A stretch of 64,000 nt of DNA from contig JBGVOD010000040.1 in NCBI GenBank assembly GCA_045126215.1, positions 66,385-130,384 on the forward strand, read 5' to 3'. How positions within the stretch are numbered: position 1 is the first letter of the stretch; every line of letters starts with the position of its first letter. Source of the DNA: SVEL01 sp045126215. GTDB taxonomy: Bacteria; Bacillota; Clostridia; Lachnospirales; Lachnospiraceae. Made by a program: the position numbers and the translations under genes. The notes beneath the pieces are model-generated. The model was given only the letters and a program-made list of their open reading frames with translations, was not told where the DNA came from and made no database searches. Positions 59,185-64,000 of this stretch are shown one piece after another.

Positions 59185-59388
59185 TTATTTACCTTTATTT
59201 ATAAATGTTTTAAATTCTTCAAAGCAGTTTTTACACATATCAAATCTTTGCTTCTTACTGGCATAGTAATTACCATCAGGAGATTCAAACAGGGTAGATT
59301 TAAAATATTTCCCTTTTAATTCAATTCTATCTTTAAAAGTAATAATATCACCACAAACGTCACATTTAATCCCAGCATCAAATTTCAT
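59185..59388 (-). CDS. Small zinc-finger protein
   Basis: 67 residues. KCDVCGDIITFKDRIELKGK ... FDMCKNCFEEFKTFINKGK, with two CxxC pairs. It is a paralogue of the 50430-50654 protein. The neighbours are spaced by 1-2 bases, so it is part of one operon. Function unknown. Confidence 0.62.
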   Translation of the reverse strand: MKFDAGIKCDVCGDIITFKDRIELKGKYFKSTLFESPDGNYYASKKQRFDMCKNCFEEFKTFINKGK

Positions 59389-59390
59389 GT

Positions 59391-59768
59391 TTATTCCTCC
59401 TCATTACTATATCTATGTTTAGCTATTCTTAAACATTGAATATCATTATTATCTATATCAATAAGCAGTCTATTAGAAGAACCCTCTACTAAATAAGCAA
59501 GCTCGTTAGTTTGAAATATTCCATATGTATCAGTTAGTCGTTCATACATTACTGTTGTATAATATGTATATACTTCACCTTCTCTAGAAGTAACTTCTTC
59601 TTCATCTAATTTTAAACCAAGTGGATTAGACCAGGATTGATAAAATACACCTAGCAACTCAAATTCTGGATATCCCCCTTTCTTATTAATATTATCAAAA
59701 ATATTAAAACAAAATCTTTCTCCTATAAGCTGTAAATTAGGAAGTTTTCCCCAATCTAATTCAAACAT
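59391..59768 (-). CDS. Hypothetical 125-aa protein
   Basis: 125 residues. FELDWGKLPNLQLIGERFCF, then GGYPEFELLGVFYQSWSNPL, then YYTTVMYERLTDTYGIFQTN. It looks like a beta-rich fold. Its start overlaps the upstream tiny gene by 8 bases. Function unknown. Confidence 0.55.
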   Translation of the reverse strand: MFELDWGKLPNLQLIGERFCFNIFDNINKKGGYPEFELLGVFYQSWSNPLGLKLDEEEVTSREGEVYTYYTTVMYERLTDTYGIFQTNELAYLVEGSSNRLLIDIDNNDIQCLRIAKHRYSNEEE

Positions 59769-59928
59769 ACTTTTTTACCTCCAATTTTGATTTTTGTCTA
59801 TTATAATATTTATCTGACTTAAATTCAACTTGAGCAAGCTTTTTCCCGAGCCCAACATTACTTCTATACTTAGAATAATAGCTTTTTAATTGTTTTTTAG
59901 TATATTTTTTCTTTAATAAATTATTCAT
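59761..59928 (-). CDS. Hypothetical 55-aa basic protein
   Basis: 55 residues from ATG 59928: NNLLKKKYTKKQLKSYYSKY, then RSNVGLGKKLAQVEFKSDKY. It is very basic and could bind nucleic acid. It is the first gene after the promoter at 59935-59963, although the ATG lies very close to the -10 box, so the transcript would be nearly leaderless. That lowers confidence. Confidence 0.45.
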   Translation of the reverse strand: MNNLLKKKYTKKQLKSYYSKYRSNVGLGKKLAQVEFKSDKYYNRQKSKLEVKKYV

Positions 59929-59934
59929 ATAATA

Positions 59935-59963
59935 ATTATATTATAATAATACTTCTATTTCAA
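59935..59963 (-). promoter_or_regulatory. Sigma-70/A-type promoter TTGAAA-17-TATAAT
   Basis: -35 TTGAAA (59963-59958), 17-base spacer, -10 TATAAT (59940-59935) on the minus strand, about ten bases after a terminator. It drives the phosphoesterase-containing group. Confidence 0.65.
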
Positions 59964-59972
59964 CTAATAAAA

Positions 59973-59999
59973 AAGAATTGGTGATAAACACCAATTCTT
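59973..59999 (-). terminator. Rho-independent terminator
   Basis: Minus-strand stem AAGAATTGGTG / CACCAATTCTT (11 bp) with a 5-base loop, followed by TTTTATTAG. It ends the 81-residue gene transcript and directly precedes a promoter. Confidence 0.85.
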
Positions 60000-60025
60000 A
60001 AAAATTATAAAAATTACATTATAAA

Positions 60026-60271
60026 TTAATCATCTCTATGTTCTTGCAACTGCTTCTTCCATTCTTCTTCAGAATCAAAAAATACAAAACCACTGCAGCA
60101 AGGTGCATCATATATTTCAATTTTATCAATAGCAGTTTTTGGAAACCTGTATTCTAATTTACTAACTGCATCTGCATATGATTCAGCACCTACCGCCCCG
60201 TATGCAAATGCAATTTTATCATCTTCACTATAATCGTTATAATATTTCAATTTCCAAAAATAAGTTTCCAT
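60026..60271 (-). CDS. Hypothetical acidic 81-aa protein
   Basis: 81 residues. ETYFWKLKYYNDYSEDDKIA, then YADAVSKLEYRFPKTAIDKI, then CCSGFVFFDSEEEWKKQLQE. Its layout (strand, helix, strand, acidic tail) resembles the 82-residue protein at 20566-20814. It lies between the tRNA block and a terminator. Function unknown. Confidence 0.58.
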   Translation of the reverse strand: METYFWKLKYYNDYSEDDKIAFAYGAVGAESYADAVSKLEYRFPKTAIDKIEIYDAPCCSGFVFFDSEEEWKKQLQEHRDD

Positions 60272-60383
60272 ATGTTATCTCCTTCAATAATTGGCAATAT
60301 TGGTACATCATAGCTTTAAGGTCAGCCAACCACATATCCTTTCCTCTTATAGATTTCAGATATTTGTTACCTGGCTCTTAAGC

Positions 60384-60461
60384 AACGAGGCCCAGACTTG
60401 AACTGAGAAACTGAGAATGAGAGAATCAAAACCTCTTGTGTTACCTATTACACCACCTCGC
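60384..60461 (-). tRNA. tRNA-Gln (UUG), copy with 8-base duplication
   Basis: The acceptor GCGAGGU/GCCUCGU pairs fully, the anticodon stem AGAGG/UCUCU encloses the loop UUUUGAU (anticodon UUG), and the T arm is CUCAG-UUCAAGU-CUGGG. Compared with the copy at 63396 it has an extra CUCAGUUU before the T arm, lengthening the variable region. Confidence 0.7.
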
Positions 60462-60634
60462 TATTATGTTTGTTTTTCACAACCTTGTCGGTACAAACGA
60501 GAAAAAACCTCACCGAAGCCGTTCGTCGCTCACGAGACGCACATTACAACTCCCATAGGGTCGAATTACATGTGCCGCAGGGCCTCATCCCTACACGTCA
60601 TATCTTGTCAATTCAAGAGTTACATCGGTTGAAA
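60462..60634 (-). ncRNA. Structured, GC-richer segment 3' of tRNA-Leu (candidate ncRNA part)
   Basis: No convincing gene. On the minus strand it holds hairpins such as CGTC-TCGTGAGC-GACG and several GC-rich stretches, which differ from the AT-rich surroundings. It may be one piece of a larger non-coding RNA continuing at 60877-61236. Confidence 0.35.
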
Positions 60635-60708
60635 TACCCATGGTAGGACTTGAACCTACAAGATCTAGTTCCTAAGACTAGTGCCTATGCCAATTCGGCT
60701 ACATGGGC
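60635..60708 (-). tRNA. tRNA with UAG anticodon (Leu) and short variable arm
   Basis: Acceptor GCCCAUG/CAUGGGU, anticodon stem CUAGU/ACUAG with loop CUUAGGA (anticodon UAG, codon CUA), T arm GUAGG-UUCAAGU-CCUAC. The variable region is only five bases, although tRNA-Leu normally has a long class II arm. Confidence 0.8.
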
Positions 60709-60803
60709 TAATTAAAGGGTTTCCCGCGTAGCAACAGTTATCCCTTCAAAATGCGTGTAAAGTCGAACGCATATGCACTTGAAGCCATAAGCTACTTTGG
60801 CCG

Positions 60804-60876
60804 AGCCAACAGAGGGAATCGAACCCCCAACCTACTGGTTACAAATCAGTTGCGCTGCCTATTGCGCCATGTTGGC
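60804..60876 (-). tRNA. tRNA-Thr (UGU)
   Basis: Acceptor GCCAACA/UGUUGGC, loop UUUGUAA in the anticodon arm (anticodon UGU, codon ACA), T arm with GUUCGAUUC. One A.C mismatch closes the anticodon loop. Confidence 0.88.
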
Positions 60877-61236
60877 AAATTTAGGCGAGGAAGAGTTGCA
60901 GATGTGTCGTCTGCCTCTTGCTACGGGTATTCATTATGGAGAGGTACCTTAACGCCGTAGAGCTTATAATGTTAAGGATTCATGCTGCGTACACCTACAT
61001 ACTCCGCCAACTCGCCTATGTGACGGACAGTCTGCCCGCCTGCTAGGGTGGACCAGGGTCTTTCGACCAGCCCAGATAAAGACCATGCGATTCTGTCCCT
61101 ACCCGCCGCTGTCTAATCCTTTATTCGGGAACTTCCGCGAGGTAGCTACTCCTCACCAGCTAATAGCACATCAATCTCTCTAGGGCTGTGCAGTTCTGCC
61201 CTGAATCGCGCACCTTGTACTTCGGCATGATCTAAA
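60877..61236 (-). ncRNA. GC-rich highly structured non-coding region (360 bases, no gene)
   Basis: No open frame with a ribosome binding site. GC reaches nearly 60% in places, in a genome of roughly one third GC. Minus-strand helices include GGTC-GAAA-GACC, CCUUAAC/GUUAAGG, CUACGG/CCGUAG, GCAGA/UCUGC, AGGGC/GCCCU, UAGCU/AGCUA and a long-range GGCGAG/CUCGCC. No tRNA T arm fits. It looks like a large structured RNA of unknown family. Confidence 0.5.
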
Positions 61237-61310
61237 TTGCAGGAGTAGGATTTGAACCTACGACCTTCAGGGTATGAACCTGACGAGCTTCCGGACTGCT
61301 CTATCCTGCT
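61237..61310 (-). tRNA. tRNA-Met (CAU), possibly initiator-like
   Basis: Acceptor AGCAGGA/UCCUGCA has an A.A mismatch at position 1-72 (initiators lack a 1-72 pair). The loop UUCAUAC gives anticodon CAU. T arm GUAGG-UUCAAAU-CCUAC. Confidence 0.88.
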
Positions 61311-61348
61311 ATATTATAATTTATTTTTTCAACTCAAAGTGCAGTTGA

Positions 61349-61444
61349 TGCTTCGGGCAAGGATTTGCACCTTGCATACTTTCAATTTCTCTGAATCTAC
61401 TTGCCAACCAAAGTTAAAGCGTCTACCTATTCCGCCACCGAAGC
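61349..61444 (-). tRNA. Class II tRNA-Leu-like gene, anticodon arm unusual
   Basis: Acceptor GCUUCGG/CCGAAGC, Leu-type D arm (GCGGAAUAGGUAGACGC), long variable arm and T arm GCAAGG-UGCAAAU-CCUUGC. The anticodon arm cannot be drawn with five good pairs: two mismatches leave loop UUUGGUU. It may be a degenerate tRNA. Confidence 0.5.
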
Positions 61445-61471
61445 ACTTTAAAGGTACTATAATATCAGAGA

Positions 61472-61526
61472 TGGTTGAGCCTCGAAAAGGGCTATTTAGA
61501 AACTAGTTTCGATATTTGGTCAACCA
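61472..61526 (-). other. tRNA-like hairpin remnant
   Basis: TGGTTGA/TCAACCA closes a 55-base segment that also has GAAAC/GUUUC and AGCC-CUUUUCGA-GGCU stems. It resembles a shrunken tRNA without a D arm and lies between two class II tRNAs. Confidence 0.3.
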
Positions 61527-61534
61527 CTTCTTAG

Positions 61535-61622
61535 CGGAAGATGTAGGATTTGAACCCACGCGCCCTTTCGGACCTAGAGGTTTTCAAGACCTCCCTCTTA
61601 AGCCAAACTTGAGTAATCTTCC
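61535..61622 (-). tRNA. tRNA-Ser (UGA)
   Basis: Acceptor GGAAGAU/AUCUUCC, anticodon stem GAGGU/ACCUC with loop CUUGAAA (anticodon UGA, codon UCA), a long variable arm (GGUCCGAAAGGGC) and discriminator G as expected for Ser. Confidence 0.92.
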
Positions 61623-61626
61623 AAAA

Positions 61627-61700
61627 TGGATCTTCAAGGACTCGAACCTTGGACCATCCGGTTATGAGCCGGGAGCTCTAACCAACTGAGCTAAAGATCC
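61627..61700 (-). tRNA. tRNA-Met (CAU), elongator-type or Ile2
   Basis: Acceptor GGAUCUU/AAGAUCC, D arm UAGCUCAGUUGGUUAGAGC, loop CUCAUAA (anticodon CAU), T arm CAAGG-UUCGAGU-CCUUG. Elongator Met and lysidine-modified Ile2 cannot be separated by sequence alone here. Confidence 0.92.
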
Positions 61701-61715
61701 TAGAAATATTTATTA

Positions 61716-61789
61716 TTGGAATGGTAGGATTCGAACCTACGACACATGGCTTATAAGGCCACCGCTCTCACCAACTGAGCTACATTCCA
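61716..61789 (-). tRNA. tRNA-Ile (UAU)
   Basis: Acceptor UGGAAUG/CAUUCCA, loop CUUAUAA (anticodon UAU, codon AUA), T arm GUAGG-UUCGAAU-CCUAC. AUA is rare in many hosts, so a phage copy is useful. Confidence 0.9.
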
Positions 61790-61831
61790 TTATCACAAAA
61801 ATGTGTTTTTTATAATATAATGATATATTAA

Positions 61832-62164
61832 CTATTTTTTAATATCAACTATTTTATTTCTATTTTTCCATAAATAATCTATAAATCTATTGAAATTTAA
61901 ATTTACTTGATCGTATACTGATATCTTTTTAGAATTAAAGGTATCTGATGGAGGCCAATCACTTAAAATAATTTCCCACTCACATTTTGATTGAAAATAA
62001 TACATCAAACTTCTAATTACTTCTTCTCTAAATTTAGATTTATTCTTTTCACATTCTTGTTTTATTCTTATCAAGTCGTTGTAAAAATTATAGTGAGTAA
62101 AAATATTATATGTCTGTATCTCTTTAGTATTAAAATTTTCTATATAAACATTCCAAGTTAGCAT
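61832..62164 (-). CDS. Hypothetical 110-aa protein in tRNA cluster
   Basis: 110 residues from ATG 62164 (GAAGGG eight bases upstream; a GTG three codons earlier is poorer). LTWNVYIENFNTKEIQTYNI, then EEVIRSLMYYFQSKCEWEII and SVYDQVNLNFNRFIDYLWKN. This text resembles a short phage protein common in gut phages, with a conserved W-E-I middle and a V-x-D-Q-x-x-x-N-x-x-x-F end. Function unknown. Confidence 0.62.
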   Translation of the reverse strand: MLTWNVYIENFNTKEIQTYNIFTHYNFYNDLIRIKQECEKNKSKFREEVIRSLMYYFQSKCEWEIILSDWPPSDTFNSKKISVYDQVNLNFNRFIDYLWKNRNKIVDIKK

Positions 62165-62166
62165 AG

Positions 62167-62520
62167 TTAACACCCTTCTTTTCTAAAAAATTCTATCTCC
62201 TTATTTAGAAAAAATAAATTTTTTTTGCCAATATCACCAAATGGAGTGAATAAATATCTTTTTTGTTCGTTCAATTTTTGTTTATTATAATTAATGTATC
62301 TTAAGTCATTTTCTGATATTACGATTTCTTCTACACAATCATTATGAAAACAGGTTTTAAATAAAATTTTATTCCCTTCAATCGAAATAAAGTCAGGCTG
62401 ATTACCTTCTTCTAAATTTTCTATTGTCCAAAACCCGTTATGTAATAACGTATCACTTATGTTTGAATTAAGTTGATTAAGATAATTTAATTTTAAAAAA
62501 TTATTTATTTTTCTACTCAT
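62167..62520 (-). CDS. Hypothetical 117-aa protein in tRNA cluster
   Basis: 117 residues: SRKINNFLKLNYLNQLNSNI, then NLEEGNQPDFISIEGNKILF, then RYLFTPFGDIGKKNLFFLNK. Two bases separate it from the next start, so the two are a pair. No family recognised. Confidence 0.55.
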   Translation of the reverse strand: MSRKINNFLKLNYLNQLNSNISDTLLHNGFWTIENLEEGNQPDFISIEGNKILFKTCFHNDCVEEIVISENDLRYINYNKQKLNEQKRYLFTPFGDIGKKNLFFLNKEIEFFRKEGC

Positions 62521-62557
62521 TATATCTTTTTTTGATATGCTGGTTATTTATTTAATA

Positions 62558-62631
62558 ACGGGAATACTAGGATTCGAACCTAGATAGTACGGTTAACAGC
62601 CGTAAGTCTTAACCATTGGACGATATTCCCG
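62558..62631 (-). tRNA. tRNA-Asn (GUU)
   Basis: Acceptor CGGGAAU/AUUCCCG, anticodon stem UACGG/CCGUA with loop CUGUUAA (anticodon GUU), T arm CUAGG-UUCGAAU-CCUAG. Confidence 0.92.
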
Positions 62632-62726
62632 AATTGTCGACCCTTAAAATTAGAATTAATATAAGGATCGACAATATATATGAAAGGAGGATTTGAGCAT
62701 ATGAACAAATTTAATTTGCCCATAAA

Positions 62727-62801
62727 TTGGGATAACAGGATTTGAACCTGCGGCCTCTTGTTCCCAAAACAAGCGTTCTAGCCAAGCTGAACTATATCCC
62801 A
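62727..62801 (-). tRNA. tRNA-Pro (UGG)
   Basis: Acceptor UGGGAUA/UAUCCCA, anticodon stem CUUGU/ACAAG with loop UUUGGGA (anticodon UGG), T arm with GUUCAAAUC. Confidence 0.92.
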
Positions 62802-62913
62802 AAATAAAAATTATATATTAAATACAATATATGTAACACCTCAATTGTATTTTAGCCTGCCTACTGTTACACTTCCAGTATATCACCAAATAAGGAGGAA
62901 ATCAAATGGTGAA

Positions 62914-62997
62914 TAGGGGTGACCGGACTTGAACCGGTACGATATTACTATCATTGGATTTTAAATCCAACGCGGCTGCCTATTACGCCACACCCCC
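62914..62997 (-). tRNA. tRNA-Leu (UAA)
   Basis: Acceptor GGGGGUG/CACCCCU, anticodon stem UUGGA/UCCAA with loop UUUAAAA (anticodon UAA, codon UUA), a long variable arm and T arm ACCGG-UUCAAGU-CCGGU. Class II as expected. Confidence 0.92.
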
Positions 62998-63009
62998 ATT
63001 TATTAAATT

Positions 63010-63357
63010 TTAAATTAATTCGTCTAACAGGTCATTTAATCTTGCGCTGTCTTCTTCTTCTCTCTTAAGACTGTCAACAAGGTATCGTTTATTTTTCTGG
63101 ATTAAGGCTTCAACCTTTTCCTGGAATCTTAAAAGCTCCTGCTGCTCATCAATGGCTCTTTTCACCCTTTTAGCATCTACTTTTACAGCACATCTAAGTT
63201 TTGCAAGTTCTTTTCCGATTGTTTCGTTATATTCATCTGTAGGGTCACAGACTGCTTTCCCCTTCACTTTCTTTCCTGCATAGGTAGAAACAGCAACTGT
63301 TTCCTTTACACCATCTTCTCTGGTATAGGAATAAATTTTGTATCTGTCTTCTTTCAT
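63010..63357 (-). CDS. Hypothetical 115-aa helical protein
   Basis: 115 residues. The beta start KEDRYKIYSYTREDGVKETV, then TYAGKKVKGKAVCDPTDEYN, is followed by a long helix (RVKRAIDEQQELLRFQEKVE). The YAGKxVxGxAxCxPxD text resembles a short family in Firmicutes phages and hosts. AAGGAGG lies before the ATG. Function unknown. Confidence 0.6.
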   Translation of the reverse strand: MKEDRYKIYSYTREDGVKETVAVSTYAGKKVKGKAVCDPTDEYNETIGKELAKLRCAVKVDAKRVKRAIDEQQELLRFQEKVEALIQKNKRYLVDSLKREEEDSARLNDLLDELI

Positions 63358-63395
63358 TATAATAATTACCTCCTTTATTTATCTTTAATAGAAGC

Positions 63396-63465
63396 AACGA
63401 GGCCCAGACTTGAACTGAGAATGAAGGGATCAAAACCCTTTGTGTTACCTATTACACCACCTCGC
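63396..63465 (-). tRNA. tRNA-Gln (UUG)
   Basis: Acceptor GCGAGGU/GCCUCGU, anticodon stem AAGGG/CCCUU with loop UUUUGAU (anticodon UUG), T arm CUCAG-UUCAAGU-CUGGG. It is almost the same as the copy at 60384, and the two flank the tRNA block. Confidence 0.85.
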
Positions 63466-63656
63466 TTCGGCGACAGCCCTGTACATATTATGTTTATTCT
63501 TTCTAAGCATTGTTAAATATCTATAATAGATAATAATTTTCTTTTTTCATAAAAGTTTTAATTATATTATATTTTGCTGCAAATGCTTCAAATAAACATA
63601 ATTTAATTTTCAATGTACATTGCATATATTATACAATATTAATTTTAAATTTTCAA

Positions 63657-63890
63657 CTATTTGATATCTAAGTAGTTGTTTACAATTTGACCTGGTGCTG
63701 GAAAATCTTCATTAAAGAATTTGTCCATCATATTCATAAATTCATTTTCTTCAATGAAGAACAAATCTCTCCCATTTAATTCTTCTCCAAGTAAATTACA
63801 AAGTAATTGACCAAATCTCCAATCTGGAACTTTATGCCAGTATTCACTTATTTTATTACAAACAACATCAATTCTTTTCTCATCTCTCAT
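63657..63890 (-). CDS. Hypothetical 77-aa phage protein
   Basis: 77 residues: RDEKRIDVVCNKISEYWHKV, then PDWRFGQLLCNLLGEELNGR and DLFFIEENEFMNMMDKFF. This R-I-x-x-V...W...P-D-x-R-F-G-Q-L pattern is widespread in phage and prophage small proteins. Function unknown. Its start overlaps the stop of the upstream gene. Confidence 0.65.
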   Translation of the reverse strand: MRDEKRIDVVCNKISEYWHKVPDWRFGQLLCNLLGEELNGRDLFFIEENEFMNMMDKFFNEDFPAPGQIVNNYLDIK

Positions 63891-64000
63891 TATAGATTCT
63901 CCTCTAAATATTCTTCAATTTCCCTGTAATCCTTTGGAGATAAATCTTCCATGCCATTTAAAAGCAATAGATCATATGTTGCTTCTGCCCCATTTTCTTT
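63890..64000 (-). CDS. Partial CDS at right edge (C-terminal 36 residues)
   Basis: An open frame enters from the right edge and stops at TAA 63892-63890, overlapping the next ATG (TAATG). The end reads KENGAEATYDLLLLNGMEDL, then SPKDYREIEEYLEENL. It is probably coupled to the 77-residue gene. The start is outside the window. Confidence 0.55.
   Translation of the reverse strand, partial: KENGAEATYDLLLLNGMEDLSPKDYREIEEYLEENL

Noticed and set aside
60635..60708. The UAG-anticodon tRNA as a stop suppressor or sign of an altered code
   Set aside because: Anticodon UAG reads CUA (Leu), not the UAG stop, which would need CUA. TAA, TAG and TGA all end genes in this window, so the standard code is used.
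61021..61094. A 74-base GGACAG...CTGTCC segment of tRNA size
   Set aside because: The ends pair, but there is no T arm with the TTC-type loop and no usable anticodon arm. It is better read as part of the GC-rich structured region.
62690..62720. Plus-strand AGGAGG-ATG signals between tRNAs
   Set aside because: They start frames of only about 14 codons that run into antisense tRNA sequence. They are probably chance or remnants of displaced genes.

Overview
This window is a segment of a large, low-GC, tailed bacteriophage (or prophage) genome. It has a T4-type capsid and a contractile tail (myovirus). The AT-rich composition, the strong AGGAGG-type ribosome binding sites, the choline/glucan-binding-type endolysin repeats and the small Cys-rich proteins typical of gut Clostridia prophages together suggest a Firmicutes host, probably a Lachnospiraceae- or Clostridium-like gut or rumen bacterium. 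Every gene I can support lies on the minus strand, so transcription runs from right to left. TAA, TAG and TGA are all used as stops, so the standard bacterial code applies.

Reading in the direction of transcription: (1) 64.0-60.4 kb carries small unknown genes and a cluster of about 12 tRNA or tRNA-like genes. A GC-rich, strongly structured non-coding stretch lies inside it (60.46-61.24 kb). (2) 60.3-57.4 kb has short early-type genes, including two metallophosphoesterases. (3) 57.4-51.3 kb is an array of about 20 tiny overlapping genes. Many encode paralogous zinc-ribbon or RCxDC-type proteins, with a Lar-like and a DUF551-like member. (4) 51.2-48.1 kb has a HAD-like phosphatase, a DUF932 protein and small membrane proteins. 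(5) 48.0-44.3 kb encodes a MoxR AAA+ ATPase, an HExxH metallopeptidase and a VWA/MIDAS protein. (6) 44.3-36 kb has a BspA-type LRR protein, a DUF3990 ADP-ribosyltransferase-like gene and large acidic proteins. (7) 35.9-29.4 kb is the lysis and fibre block: holin, several fibre proteins and an M23 endolysin. (8) 29.4-24.9 kb is the large terminase, broken into two genes by what looks like a split intein and carrying a second HNH intein. (9) 24.9-14.4 kb holds the head genes: portal, a phage bS21 ribosomal protein, a prohead protease fused to a scaffold, and a major capsid gene interrupted by two group I introns with GIY-YIG endonucleases. (10) 14.2-6.7 kb encodes proteins with N-terminal signals resembling the T4 capsid-targeting/cleavage sequence. 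(11) 6.7 kb to the left edge holds neck, sheath (with two carbohydrate-binding-like repeats), tube and tail assembly chaperone genes. The chaperone appears to use a +1 ribosomal frameshift.

Three themes stand out. First, splicing parasites target the two most conserved virion genes (capsid and terminase). Second, the pentamer ESLNE and N-terminal (L/I)(N/T)E(A/S/G)F signals recur across many large acidic proteins, matching the T4 gp21 cleavage consensus (L/I)xE. This suggests a set of head-packaged, protease-matured polyproteins. Third, the zinc-protein array is built from cassettes whose 3' coding ends double as the ribosome binding site and start of the next gene. No sequence search could be run; family names rest on motifs and gene order read by eye.
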